Shown one piece after another: positions 9,834-16,033 of a stretch of DNA of 64,000 nt. Source of the stretch: Flavobacterium omnivorum (GTDB lineage: Bacteria; Bacteroidota; Bacteroidia; Flavobacteriales; Flavobacteriaceae); the NCBI RefSeq assembly GCF_900099915.1, contig NZ_FNDB01000004.1, forward strand, positions 62,001 through 126,000, read 5' to 3'. The notes below the pieces were generated by a model that ran no database searches, was not told the origin of the DNA, and worked only from the letters and a program-made list of their open reading frames with translations. Positions within the stretch are counted from its first letter, which is position 1. Each line of letters begins with the position of its first letter. The position numbers and the translations under genes are program-made.

Positions 9834-10055
9834 ATGGGTGATTTAAATAGAAAAATATGCGACTTCATTGCTAACGAATGGATTGGTGAAACTCAGGCAA
9901 AAACTGAATTTGCACTAAACCATAATATTGATGAAAAAACTGTCCGTAGAATTTATAATGATGAAAATTATACGATAACCTTATATACTTTAAATAAAAT
10001 TTGCGAGGCTCGAAATATAAAGCTTTCGGAGTTTTTTAAACTTGTAGGTTTGTAA
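9834..10055 (+). CDS. Small XRE-type helix-turn-helix regulator
   Basis: This 73-residue protein reads as one HTH domain: FALNHNIDEKTVRRIYNDENYTITLYTLNKICEARNIKLSEFFKLVGL. It has the helix pattern of Cro/XRE family proteins, with the recognition helix near residues 33-45 and the closing 'ITLYTLNKICEARNIKLSEFF'. A perfect palindrome lies 32 bp upstream and a clear terminator follows 5 bp after the stop, so it is a self-contained transcription unit. It lies at the left side of the accessory island, before the cassette-like units. It could control the island or simply be a solo regulator. Confidence 0.8.
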   Translation: MGDLNRKICDFIANEWIGETQAKTEFALNHNIDEKTVRRIYNDENYTITLYTLNKICEARNIKLSEFFKLVGL

Positions 10056-10060
10056 AATAA

Positions 10061-10088
10061 AAAGATGCCACGAGGCATCTTTTTTTTA
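10061..10088 (+). terminator. Rho-independent terminator after the HTH gene
   Basis: The stem AAAGATGCC (10061-10069) with GGCATCTTT (10074-10082) and a 4-base loop is followed by a T tract. Confidence 0.9.
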
Positions 10089-10295
10089 TATAGCAATAGT
10101 AAGTAATGTGATTAAATAATGTTGCATTTGTTTTTATAACAACCCTAGTCTTTACTGAGGGTTTGACATTGTTAAATACGACAACATATCATTCCTGGTA
10201 CTTAACACTTGTCAATTCGGGATTATTTCTTATCAAAAAAGGATTACTTGATTTCAAGCTAAAAGACGAATTCCTATACTTTCTATATTTGAGTT

Positions 10296-10424
10296 ATGGA
10301 ATGGTATGAAATAATAGGATTTATTGTGGTTTGGTTTTTAAGTCTTTACCTGAGAGGGAAGTTTTATGAGTTTAGAAGGGATTATGATAAAAATGATAGT
10401 TGGAGAATTAGAAGAAAGAAATGA
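10296..10424 (+). CDS. Possible 42-aa membrane peptide
   Basis: An ATG frame encodes MEWYEIIGFIVVWFLSLYLR followed by a highly charged tail rich in Arg, Lys and Asp, 42 residues in all. The single hydrophobic helix with a basic cytoplasmic tail is the form of many real small membrane proteins. A promoter-like TATATTTG lies only 6 bp before the ATG, so the transcript start is unclear. No family recognised. The surrounding 10090-10600 otherwise holds nothing I can support. Confidence 0.35.
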   Translation: MEWYEIIGFIVVWFLSLYLRGKFYEFRRDYDKNDSWRIRRKK

Positions 10425-10657
10425 AAAATATACCGCATTAGAATTAGCTTACTATTATACTCTTTAATTAAAGTCAAAATATCACTAAATGTGGGTATTG
10501 TAACAATAGTTAAAAATGATTTTATTTACGAACTAGAATATATAGCGTGAAATACGGTAAAACTTTAAAAAAAAAGCGTTACCTGTTGATGTTATATACA
10601 AGTTGTGCGACACAGTGTGAGAATCGCATAAAAAAGAACATTTAAATTAAATTAACC

Positions 10658-11668
10658 TTGAAAGAAAATAATCTTAATATTTTACAAAGCAAAGTTTCCT
10701 ATCAAGGTAATACTTGGACAAGTTTATCTGAAGAATTGACTATAAAAGAAGTTTTAGAAGAAATAAAATCAAGTAAATATGAAAATAAAATAGCAAAACT
10801 TCGAAATTTATTATTAGATGATAAAAAAGAAGAATATAATACACACAAAAAAAATCTTCCAGCTGTAACTTTTTGCGCAACGTTTGAAAAGAAACGAAGA
10901 AGAGAAAATATAAAAACATACAATTCAATAATAGTTATTGATATTGACAAATTAGAATCCAAAGAATTAGAACATAATATTAATTTATTAAAAAATGATT
11001 CGTATGTATTTTCATTTTGGAAGTCACCATCAAATGAAGGAATAAAAGGTCTTGTTTGTTTAAAATTTGATTTTGAAATTGAATACAATGAAATCGATAA
11101 AATTCACAAAAGTGCTTTTATAAAATTGTCGAAATATTTTAAAGATACATATGACATTGAACTTGACCAAAGTGGAAGCGATACAACTCGATTATGTTTT
11201 TTTTCATTTGATGCTAATTTAGAAATTAAAGCGAAATATGAATATTTTGAAATTTTAAAATTGGATGTTGAAAATAGTCCAATAAAAAGTGTTACACAAA
11301 AAGAACTAAAAATAAAATTTGCAAGTAATAAAGACGCATTATATAATCCAAAAGATAAAAATAAAGCTAACGACAGAAAAACAATCTCATCAATAATAAG
11401 TTATCTTTCAAGAAAAAATTTATCAATAACAAATTCATATCAAGATTGGTACAAAGTTGCTATGGTAATATCTAACACCTTTACATATGAAATTGGAGAA
11501 AAATATTTTTTGAAATTAAGTTCAATGGATCTTCATAAATATAATGAAACAAATTGTAAAAACTTTCTACTTAATTGTTTTGAATCAAGAAATGGTGTTG
11601 TTAAATTTACCAGCATAATTTATTTGGCTAATAACAAAGGCTATTTAACTCAAAATCAAAAAAAATAG
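10658..11668 (+). CDS. PrimPol-like protein (BT4734/VirE_N-like AEP domain plus PriCT-2-like C-terminus)
   Basis: This 336-residue protein starts at TTG (no early in-frame ATG). Residues about 60-190 match the Bacteroidota BT4734/VirE N-terminal type of archaeo-eukaryotic-primase fold: an acidic pair in VIDIDKL (Asp95, Asp97), SPSNEGIKG (123-131), and DQSGSDTTRLCFFS (170-183) with Arg178. Residues about 245-325 (YQDWYKVAMVISNTF ... NFLLNCFESRNG) look like a PriCT-2 primase C-terminal helical domain. The usual helicase part of larger relatives is missing. The stop is followed at once by a folded 140-nt region and then a reverse transcriptase gene on the same strand, so the protein may supply primers or extend DNA for that RT (inference). 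Very A/T-rich compared with the neighbouring core genes. Confidence 0.7.
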   Translation: MKENNLNILQSKVSYQGNTWTSLSEELTIKEVLEEIKSSKYENKIAKLRNLLLDDKKEEYNTHKKNLPAVTFCATFEKKRRRENIKTYNSIIVIDIDKLESKELEHNINLLKNDSYVFSFWKSPSNEGIKGLVCLKFDFEIEYNEIDKIHKSAFIKLSKYFKDTYDIELDQSGSDTTRLCFFSFDANLEIKAKYEYFEILKLDVENSPIKSVTQKELKIKFASNKDALYNPKDKNKANDRKTISSIISYLSRKNLSITNSYQDWYKVAMVISNTFTYEIGEKYFLKLSSMDLHKYNETNCKNFLLNCFESRNGVVKFTSIIYLANNKGYLTQNQKK

Positions 11669-11810
11669 GGGTTCTGAAGGTGGGAGATGAAAATCTTCCG
11701 CAAATATCATCCTCAAACACGGTTATTCACTTGCCAGAGGACTTAAAAAAGTGATACGCATCTATGTCAGTATCTTTGCAATATAGGCTTTAGCCTTTTA
11801 CAGGAACCCT
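11667..11810 (+). ncRNA. Structured RNA candidate between PrimPol-like and RT genes
   Basis: The 151-bp gap between the two genes is closed by an outer stem: GGGTTCTG (11669-11676) pairs with CAGGAACCC (11801-11809) with one bulged G. Inside lie a 9-bp hairpin with stem GGGAGAT/ATCTTCC capped by a GAAA tetraloop (11680-11701), a stem TCACTT/AAGTGA (11727-11732 with 11749-11754), and AGGC-TTTA-GCCT (11785-11796). A GNRA loop and nested closure by a long-range stem are typical of functional RNA. Retrons and several defence RTs carry such an RNA immediately upstream of the RT. The pairing is by eye; there is no covariation data from this single copy. Confidence 0.5.
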
Positions 11811-11819
11811 TATTTTATT

Positions 11820-13637
11820 ATGAAACAATTTGAAACATTTTTTACAGAAGCTGCAATAATAAATCATTTATGCAAAATGAGAGTGAAAATTGCCAAAAAT
11901 AGAAACAAAAAGCACCTAATTCATTTACTTACAAATTCAGAAAAATTCAATTATCATAAGTTAGAATCAAACAAGTTTAATAATGTTCAAAATGATTTTC
12001 AAGATTATCAAAAAAAATTACTTGAAAGTTTAAATGAAATTTTACCAAGTAGAAACAAATGGGTGAAATTAGGGTTTGATTCAAGAAGAAATAAAAGAAC
12101 TAATGAACCGCTAAATTCAACTGATAAAAATCTTTACTCATTACTAAAAACTATTCAACTCTATAGAAAAAAGGAACAGAAAGTTGATTGGCTAATCAAA
12201 TTAGATGTTTTTGTTGAAGATATTATGCAATCTGTTAAAGACATAAATTTTCAAATAAAACCGCCAGTAATTTATCCTAAACTTAAAGATGAGTTAAAGT
12301 TAAATGAAAAAAACATCTGCAGACCAATATCATTATTTGCTCTTAAAGACAGGATTATTTTGAGTATTACAAATAATTATTTAACCAAATTATTTGATGA
12401 TGATTTTCAGAATTCCTCTTATGCTTTTCGTTCCAAAAAAAATAAAACTAACACAGCTATATTAACACATCACGATTGTATAAAAGATATTATTGAATTG
12501 CAAAAACAATTTGAGAATCAACCTTTATGGGTTGTAGAGTGTGATATGGAAAAATTTTATGATTCTGTCAATCATAAAATCATTAAAAATCTATTTAACA
12601 ACCTAATTGTTAATGCTATCAATAAATATCCTAAATTAAACTTTAAAAATGCAGAAAATATTTTTTATCAATTTTTAGATTGTTATGCCTTTAATAAAAA
12701 TGTTCCTAAACCAACTGATATTGATTATTGGAATAGTTATAAAATTCCATTTGGAGAATTTGAATGGGTTGAGAAAGGTTTAAATGAAAATAATTATTAT
12801 GAAAAAATTGATAATGAAAGAATTGGTGTTCCACAAGGTGGAGCATTATCAGGATTAATAGCTAATATAGCTTTGAATGAAGCTGATAAAAAAATGCTAG
12901 AAACAAAAGTATTTTATATAAGGTTCTGTGATGATATGCTTATAATCCATAATAATTATGAGCAGTGTAATATTGCAAAGGATTTATATATTAATTCATT
13001 AAGAGAATTAAAGTTAGTACCACATCTTTTTAAAGAAAACGTTCATCTAAAAAAAGATAGAGAAAAAAAATCTAAATACAAAACAGATATAACATTAAAA
13101 CCTTTTTGGAAAGGAAAATCAAAAGGTCCATATAAATGGGATTCCATTGAAAATGATGGTTTTCCTTGGATTGGTTTTGTTGGTTATGAAATTCACCATA
13201 ATGGATTTATTAGAGTAAGAAAGAAATCACTGGAAAAAGAATTAAACAAACAAGAAGATGTTATTTTAGAAATACAGAATGCTATTCAGAATGGGTTAAG
13301 AAAAAGTGTAAATTCAGTAAAGGAATCAGCGATAAATAGACTTGTTGGTATGTCAGTTGGAAGAGTAAATCTTAATAATTTTGATAAAATATCAAATGAT
13401 ATGTGTTGGAAAAATGGATTTAAAGAATTGAAGAGCAACAAATATTCGATAAGACAATTGAAACATTTAGATAGAAATAGAAATAAATTATATTTCGACT
13501 TAATAAAAAATCTTGAAAAGTACAAAGATGAGAAAGAAGACGACGACCAAAATATTAAAAGTAATTCAAGACAAGTTGTTAATTATAACAAACCTTTTAG
13601 TTATTATTATCAAGTAATCGAAAGAAACAAAGAATAA
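11820..13637 (+). CDS. Reverse transcriptase (RNA-directed DNA polymerase), unclassified
   Basis: This 605-residue protein contains all core RT motifs. RPISLFALKDRIILS and SSYAFRSKK (motifs 1-2) come first, then ECDMEKFYDSV with catalytic Asp242, VPQGGALSGLIAN (338-350) and YIRFCDDM with Asp371-Asp372. FPWIGFVGYEIHHNGFIRVRKKSL (thumb start) follows. The active-site box is FCDD rather than the usual YADD/YVDD. The motif-4 QGG is unlike diversity-generating RTs, and no maturase-type HNH end is seen, so a mobile group II intron RT is unlikely. There is an extra segment of about 90 residues between Asp242 and motif 4. It lies 10 bp after a structured RNA candidate and downstream of a PrimPol-like gene, which points to a retron-like or defence-type RT (inference). 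Confidence 0.85.
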   Translation: MKQFETFFTEAAIINHLCKMRVKIAKNRNKKHLIHLLTNSEKFNYHKLESNKFNNVQNDFQDYQKKLLESLNEILPSRNKWVKLGFDSRRNKRTNEPLNSTDKNLYSLLKTIQLYRKKEQKVDWLIKLDVFVEDIMQSVKDINFQIKPPVIYPKLKDELKLNEKNICRPISLFALKDRIILSITNNYLTKLFDDDFQNSSYAFRSKKNKTNTAILTHHDCIKDIIELQKQFENQPLWVVECDMEKFYDSVNHKIIKNLFNNLIVNAINKYPKLNFKNAENIFYQFLDCYAFNKNVPKPTDIDYWNSYKIPFGEFEWVEKGLNENNYYEKIDNERIGVPQGGALSGLIANIALNEADKKMLETKVFYIRFCDDMLIIHNNYEQCNIAKDLYINSLRELKLVPHLFKENVHLKKDREKKSKYKTDITLKPFWKGKSKGPYKWDSIENDGFPWIGFVGYEIHHNGFIRVRKKSLEKELNKQEDVILEIQNAIQNGLRKSVNSVKESAINRLVGMSVGRVNLNNFDKISNDMCWKNGFKELKSNKYSIRQLKHLDRNRNKLYFDLIKNLEKYKDEKEDDDQNIKSNSRQVVNYNKPFSYYYQVIERNKE

Positions 13638-13645
13638 AAAAGCGA

Positions 13646-13774
13646 TCGAACAACAGCCATTTTGAGCTAGCTGGAATTTAGTGGAATTATCGTTTCACAT
13701 CAAGTTTTCGTTAAGCCTAAAATTGAGCGGTTACGAATTTCCAGCCATCTCAATGTGGCATAACGTTGGCAGTA
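13646..13774 (+). repeat. attC-like junction between units 1 and 2
   Basis: The unit-1 end TCGAACAAC (13646-13654) is followed by GCCATTTTGAG and GCTGGAA (13656-13677). Their complements lie at 13738-13759 (TTCCAGCC, CTCAA, TGGC), then ATAAC and the unit-2 start GTTGGCAGTA (13765-13774). The result is AAC - spacer - long imperfect stem - loop - stem - spacer - GTT, with spacers of 1 and 5 bases, closely resembling an integron attC plan. The sequence is unlike the other four junctions. The 453 bp upstream extension of the next frame (13681-13800) lies inside this site and is not coding. Confidence 0.5.
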
Positions 13775-13800
13775 ATGTTACCGCAAAAAAACAAAGAAAA

Positions 13801-14154
13801 ATGAAAAAAGAAATATCAATAAAAAAAACACTTATCATCAAAATTTTAAAATCATTTATTATTTCCCTTTTGATTTTTTTTATTTTGGAGCATTTCGGAG
13901 AATTTAATTACAAAGAATATTTTTGGGGTAAATATGTAGTATATAATACACTTACATCAAATGATGTTTATTCCGACAACTTGCTTTTAAGTGATATTAA
14001 ATATCCAGTAAATGGTTATTTTGAAACTTATTCCGAAAAGTTCCCATATTATTTTCAGGCAACTATTGAAGACATACTTTATATTTTTGCTCTAACAATT
14101 ATATTAACTTTAATAATCACTTTCAATGAAAAATTTAAATTTAAGATAAATTAA
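13801..14154 (+). CDS. Small two-helix membrane protein, unknown
   Basis: The start is set at the ATG at 13801, 27 bp inside unit 2; the longer open frame upstream crosses the cassette junction. The 117-residue product has a lysine-rich N-terminus and a hydrophobic helix at about 16-32. An 60-residue Tyr/Asn-rich middle part follows, then a second helix near the C-terminus (about 90-107, IFALTIILTLIITF). The middle part would be on the far side of the inner membrane. The next gene begins within 1 bp of its stop, so the two are co-expressed. No family recognised. Confidence 0.65.
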   Translation: MKKEISIKKTLIIKILKSFIISLLIFFILEHFGEFNYKEYFWGKYVVYNTLTSNDVYSDNLLLSDIKYPVNGYFETYSEKFPYYFQATIEDILYIFALTIILTLIITFNEKFKFKIN

Positions 14155-14155
14155 T

Positions 14156-14878
14156 TTGACATATTTATTTACAGGAATCGATACTCACATTGATAAAGGA
14201 TTTGGAGTAACTGCTGTTGCATATAAAAAAAGTGCTGATTTTTTACAAACAAACAATTTTGAACACTTTATTATAACTCAACAAGCAGAAATGCCCCAAA
14301 ACTACCTTTACAGACATTCAATAGAATTGTATTTAAAATCACTAATAATAATTTTTCATCGTAAACTTAATATCAATTATGGAAATGCTTCATTTGAAAG
14401 TGAAGAACCAGAAATTTTAATAAAACAAAAATGGGAGAATCTATTTAATTGCCACAACATTCAAATTTTATATGAGTATTGGCTAAACCATTTATTTTTA
14501 CCAAATATTGAAGAATTAAATAAAATTACACCTGATTACAATTGGCATAATAATATTGAATTTCTTGAACAATTAAGTATTGTTTCAGAGTACGACCGTG
14601 ATAGTTCATATTTTAGATATCCAATTTCAAAAAATTCAATGCTTGACGAAAAGAAAATGTCAATGCAAAAAATCAAAAAATCAGAAAGCATAATCGACAA
14701 AATAAAAGAAAGCAAAGGAACAATAATGTTATTGCTTGATAATAAAGATAATATAGTAGAAGGTTTTAAACAAGAAAAAAATATTTTAGTCGAAATAAAG
14801 AAAAATTTAAAAGAAATTTCAACCTATTTAGACAATTTTCATATGCTTGTAAGAGATAAATTATGTGATGGAATGTAA
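14156..14878 (+). CDS. HEPN-like protein, unknown function
   Basis: This 240-residue soluble protein is read from a TTG codon 1 bp after the previous stop; no better upstream ATG exists. The segment QNYLYRHSIELYLKSLIIIFHRKL (about 48-71) has the helix pattern of HEPN-type domains (xxHSIELxLKSLI). Later Asn/His-rich helices and a C-terminal helix (STYLDNFHMLVRDKL) fit an all-alpha fold. HEPN proteins are often RNases in toxin or defence systems, but the classical RxxxxH motif is not obvious: the closest is RHSIEL near residue 54. Its partner is the membrane protein just upstream. Calling it a toxin would be inference. Confidence 0.6.
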   Translation: MTYLFTGIDTHIDKGFGVTAVAYKKSADFLQTNNFEHFIITQQAEMPQNYLYRHSIELYLKSLIIIFHRKLNINYGNASFESEEPEILIKQKWENLFNCHNIQILYEYWLNHLFLPNIEELNKITPDYNWHNNIEFLEQLSIVSEYDRDSSYFRYPISKNSMLDEKKMSMQKIKKSESIIDKIKESKGTIMLLLDNKDNIVEGFKQEKNILVEIKKNLKEISTYLDNFHMLVRDKLCDGM

Positions 14879-14894
14879 AAACACTACTGCCAAC

Positions 14895-15135
14895 AGCTAG
14901 GGTTTGTTGCATGCGTAGCGCGAACAATGAAACCCGGGTTGAACGGAACCGATTCCACGTCCGTCAACCTATGCACTTATCGTAAAAATTTTAGAGAGAA
15001 TTACAAGAGGCAAGCGAGCTTCTTTTTTTTTGGAGTGTTTTCTGCTTGGTTTTTTTCGTGTGTTCCTTCATTTGTGAACATAAGTTCCCTTACCCATAAA
15101 ATTAATTTTCATAGGAACTTGAACTTTGGCTACCG
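14895..15135 (+). repeat. Shared junction element, copy A (after unit 2)
   Basis: It follows the unit-2 end AAC directly. The first about 59 bp differ from copy B (17505) at only about three positions. They fold into a hairpin GGGTTTGTTG / CAATGAAACCC with an inner arm CATGC-GTA-GCGCG, then GGTT-GAACGG-AACC. Similarity to copy B continues, weaker, through a terminator hairpin to about 15120. The other copies are at 17505, 18767 and 20480. Confidence 0.7.
15005..15031 (+). terminator. Terminator hairpin inside junction element A
   Basis: AAGAGGC (15005-15011) pairs with GCTTCTT (15018-15024, one G-T wobble), with a 6-base loop and a run of eight Ts after it. Copy B has the same stem at the same place with two compensatory changes, so it is a conserved part of the element. 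Confidence 0.7.
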
Positions 15136-15449
15136 CCAAGAAACCACGCCGGTGGACCACGCTGGTCAAAAACCGCTATTCGGTGTAAATTCCCTGTTTT
15201 ACAACACGGACACTTGGGGTAAAAAAGGCTTCTTTTCTACTTTTTCTAAAACTTTTACCTTAAGTTTTTCCTGCAAAAGCGTGAGCTTTTGACGCTTCCA
15301 AGTGCTGCTCAAAAAACCATAATGTCTTATTTTTACAAAACGTTTGGACAAAATATGCAACGCAAAACGCCTGATGAATTCCTGATGCGTCAGTATCATT
15401 TGCTTTTTCACACCCGCCATGCGATAATCCTTGTACTCAAAAGTTGGAT
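15102..15449 (-). pseudogene. IS91-family transposase, C-terminal remnant with frameshift
   Basis: On the minus strand the frame reads FEYKDYR ... LTHQEFIRRFALHILSKRFVKIRHYGFLSS (15420 down to about 15280), which is the characteristic region of IS91-type (Y2, rolling-circle) transposases. After KKPFLP a shift by one base, probably one extra C in the run near 15220, restores KCPCCKTGNLHRIAVFDQRGPPAWFLGG, the usual zinc-finger-like tail, ending at a stop at 15102. The catalytic tyrosine region is absent: the fragment is cut off near 15449, where IS21-type repeats begin. A dead remnant, useful as a sign of past mobile-element traffic. Confidence 0.75.
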
Positions 15450-15593
15450 ATTCCGGGGCAAACTGAACACCCTATTCCGGTTTAAACTGTACAGGTGATT
15501 CCGGAGCAAAGTGAACACCCCATTCCGGTTCAAACTGTACAGGTGATTCCGGAGCAAAGTGAACACCTCATTCCGTTTCAAACTGGACAGTTT
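15450..15593 (+). repeat. Three 48-bp direct repeats, IS21-type terminal repeats
   Basis: Units begin at 15450, 15498 and 15546, each of the form ATTCCGG[A/G]GCAAA[G/C]TGAACACC ... ATTCCGGTT[C/T]AAACTGTACAGGTG. The last unit is more diverged at its end. Bacteroidota IS21-family elements carry such multiple ends in front of istA, and an IstA-like start lies 44 bp downstream. So this is the left end of a broken IS21 element that inserted into or next to the IS91 remnant. Confidence 0.7.
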
Positions 15594-15637
15594 TGATGAT
15601 GATTTTTTATCCTACTTTGTGATCTAATCACATCAGT

Positions 15638-15958
15638 ATGGCCAATAATTCAATAGGATCAATTATGATACGAGAAATCATCAGAATGAAAGCCAATGGT
15701 CTTTCTAATAGTCAAATTTCCAAAAGCATTGGAAAATCAAGAACAACCATCGTCAAATATCTTGGTGTGATTGAAACTTCTGGGATTTGCTTAAAGGAAC
15801 TCCTTGAACTCAAAGAGAACGATTTATCGGAATTTTTTGAAGTTTCCAATGAGTTAAATCCTGCCAATAGAGAGCAGATTCACAAAGATTTATACAGACT
15901 GTTTTATTTTAATAATCATAAGCGACTTTTGTCAGAACGAATTTTAATTGTAGTTTAA
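15638..15958 (+). pseudogene. IstA-like IS21 transposase, N-terminal remnant
   Basis: The 106-residue frame starts like IS21 transposases: an HTH with REIIRMKANGLSNSQISKSIGKSRTTIVKYL, then a linker (LLELKENDLSEFF). The family protein is about 400-520 residues, so the DDE catalytic core and istB are missing. The frame runs into the repeated sequence that precedes the start of unit 3 (from about 15943), showing that the element was cut there. Probably not functional, although the HTH part could still bind the IS ends. Confidence 0.7.
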
Positions 15959-16033
15959 ATAACATATATTTACTCCATGAGTAACAAAATACAGTTCGTT
16001 TAGAGGTTTTTAGACGAACTGACGTTGGCAGTA
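15943..16033 (+). repeat. Right half of the unit 2/3 junction, with hairpin and unit-3 start
   Basis: The sequence from about 15943 to 16027 is repeated at 18844-18928 (TAGTTTAAAT ... TATATTTACT ... then the hairpin). AGTTCGTTT (15993-16001) pairs with AGACGAACT (16012-16020). GAC and the unit-3 start GTTGGCAGTA (16024-16033) follow. Its ACGAA can alternatively pair with TTCGT of the left half, as attC L boxes would. The left half of this junction is copy A, 900 bp upstream; the IS remnants lie between them. Confidence 0.6.

Larger units (their letters stand above)
10602..13654 (+). mobile_element. Cassette-like unit 1: PrimPol-like gene, structured RNA and reverse transcriptase
   Basis: The unit opens with GTTGTGCGA (10602-10610) and closes with TCGAACAAC (13646-13654), which is its reverse complement except for one base. 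That is the same start/end logic as the four units downstream. It contains the PrimPol-like gene, a 140-nt folded intergenic region and the RT gene, all on the plus strand. If the boundary reading is right, these three parts move together. This end pair is the weakest of the five (8 of 9 positions), so the left border is less sure than the right. Confidence 0.5.
13765..14894 (+). mobile_element. Cassette-like unit 2: small membrane protein and HEPN-like protein
   Basis: The unit begins with GTTGGCAGTA (13765-13774) and ends with its perfect 10-bp reverse complement TACTGCCAAC (14885-14894), 6 bp after the stop of the second gene. Two genes with overlapping or abutting ends fill it. The perfect end pair is the clearest single piece of evidence for the cassette model. 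Confidence 0.6.

Noticed and set aside
9139..9834. Left attachment site repeating the tRNA-Ser 3' end
   Set aside because: I looked for GGAGAAAGAGGGATTC-like sequence and found none in this stretch.
11820..13637. Diversity-generating retroelement RT
   Set aside because: Motif 4 is QGGALSG rather than the DGR type, there is no Avd gene, and no template/variable repeat pair was found in the island.
11820..13637. Group II intron with its maturase
   Set aside because: No domain V-like hairpin follows the RT, the protein lacks an HNH endonuclease end, and the PrimPol-like gene lies upstream in the same orientation.
13681..13800. Upstream extension of the unit-2 membrane protein
   Set aside because: The extra 40 codons lie inside the folded cassette junction and would cross the unit border; the ATG at 13801 fits better.
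14927..15498. Two plus-strand frames (14927-15292 and 15289-15498)
   Set aside because: They are shadows of the junction element and of the minus-strand IS91 remnant.
15450..15593. CRISPR-like repeats
   Set aside because: The 48-bp units are directly adjacent, have no spacers and match IS21-type ends.
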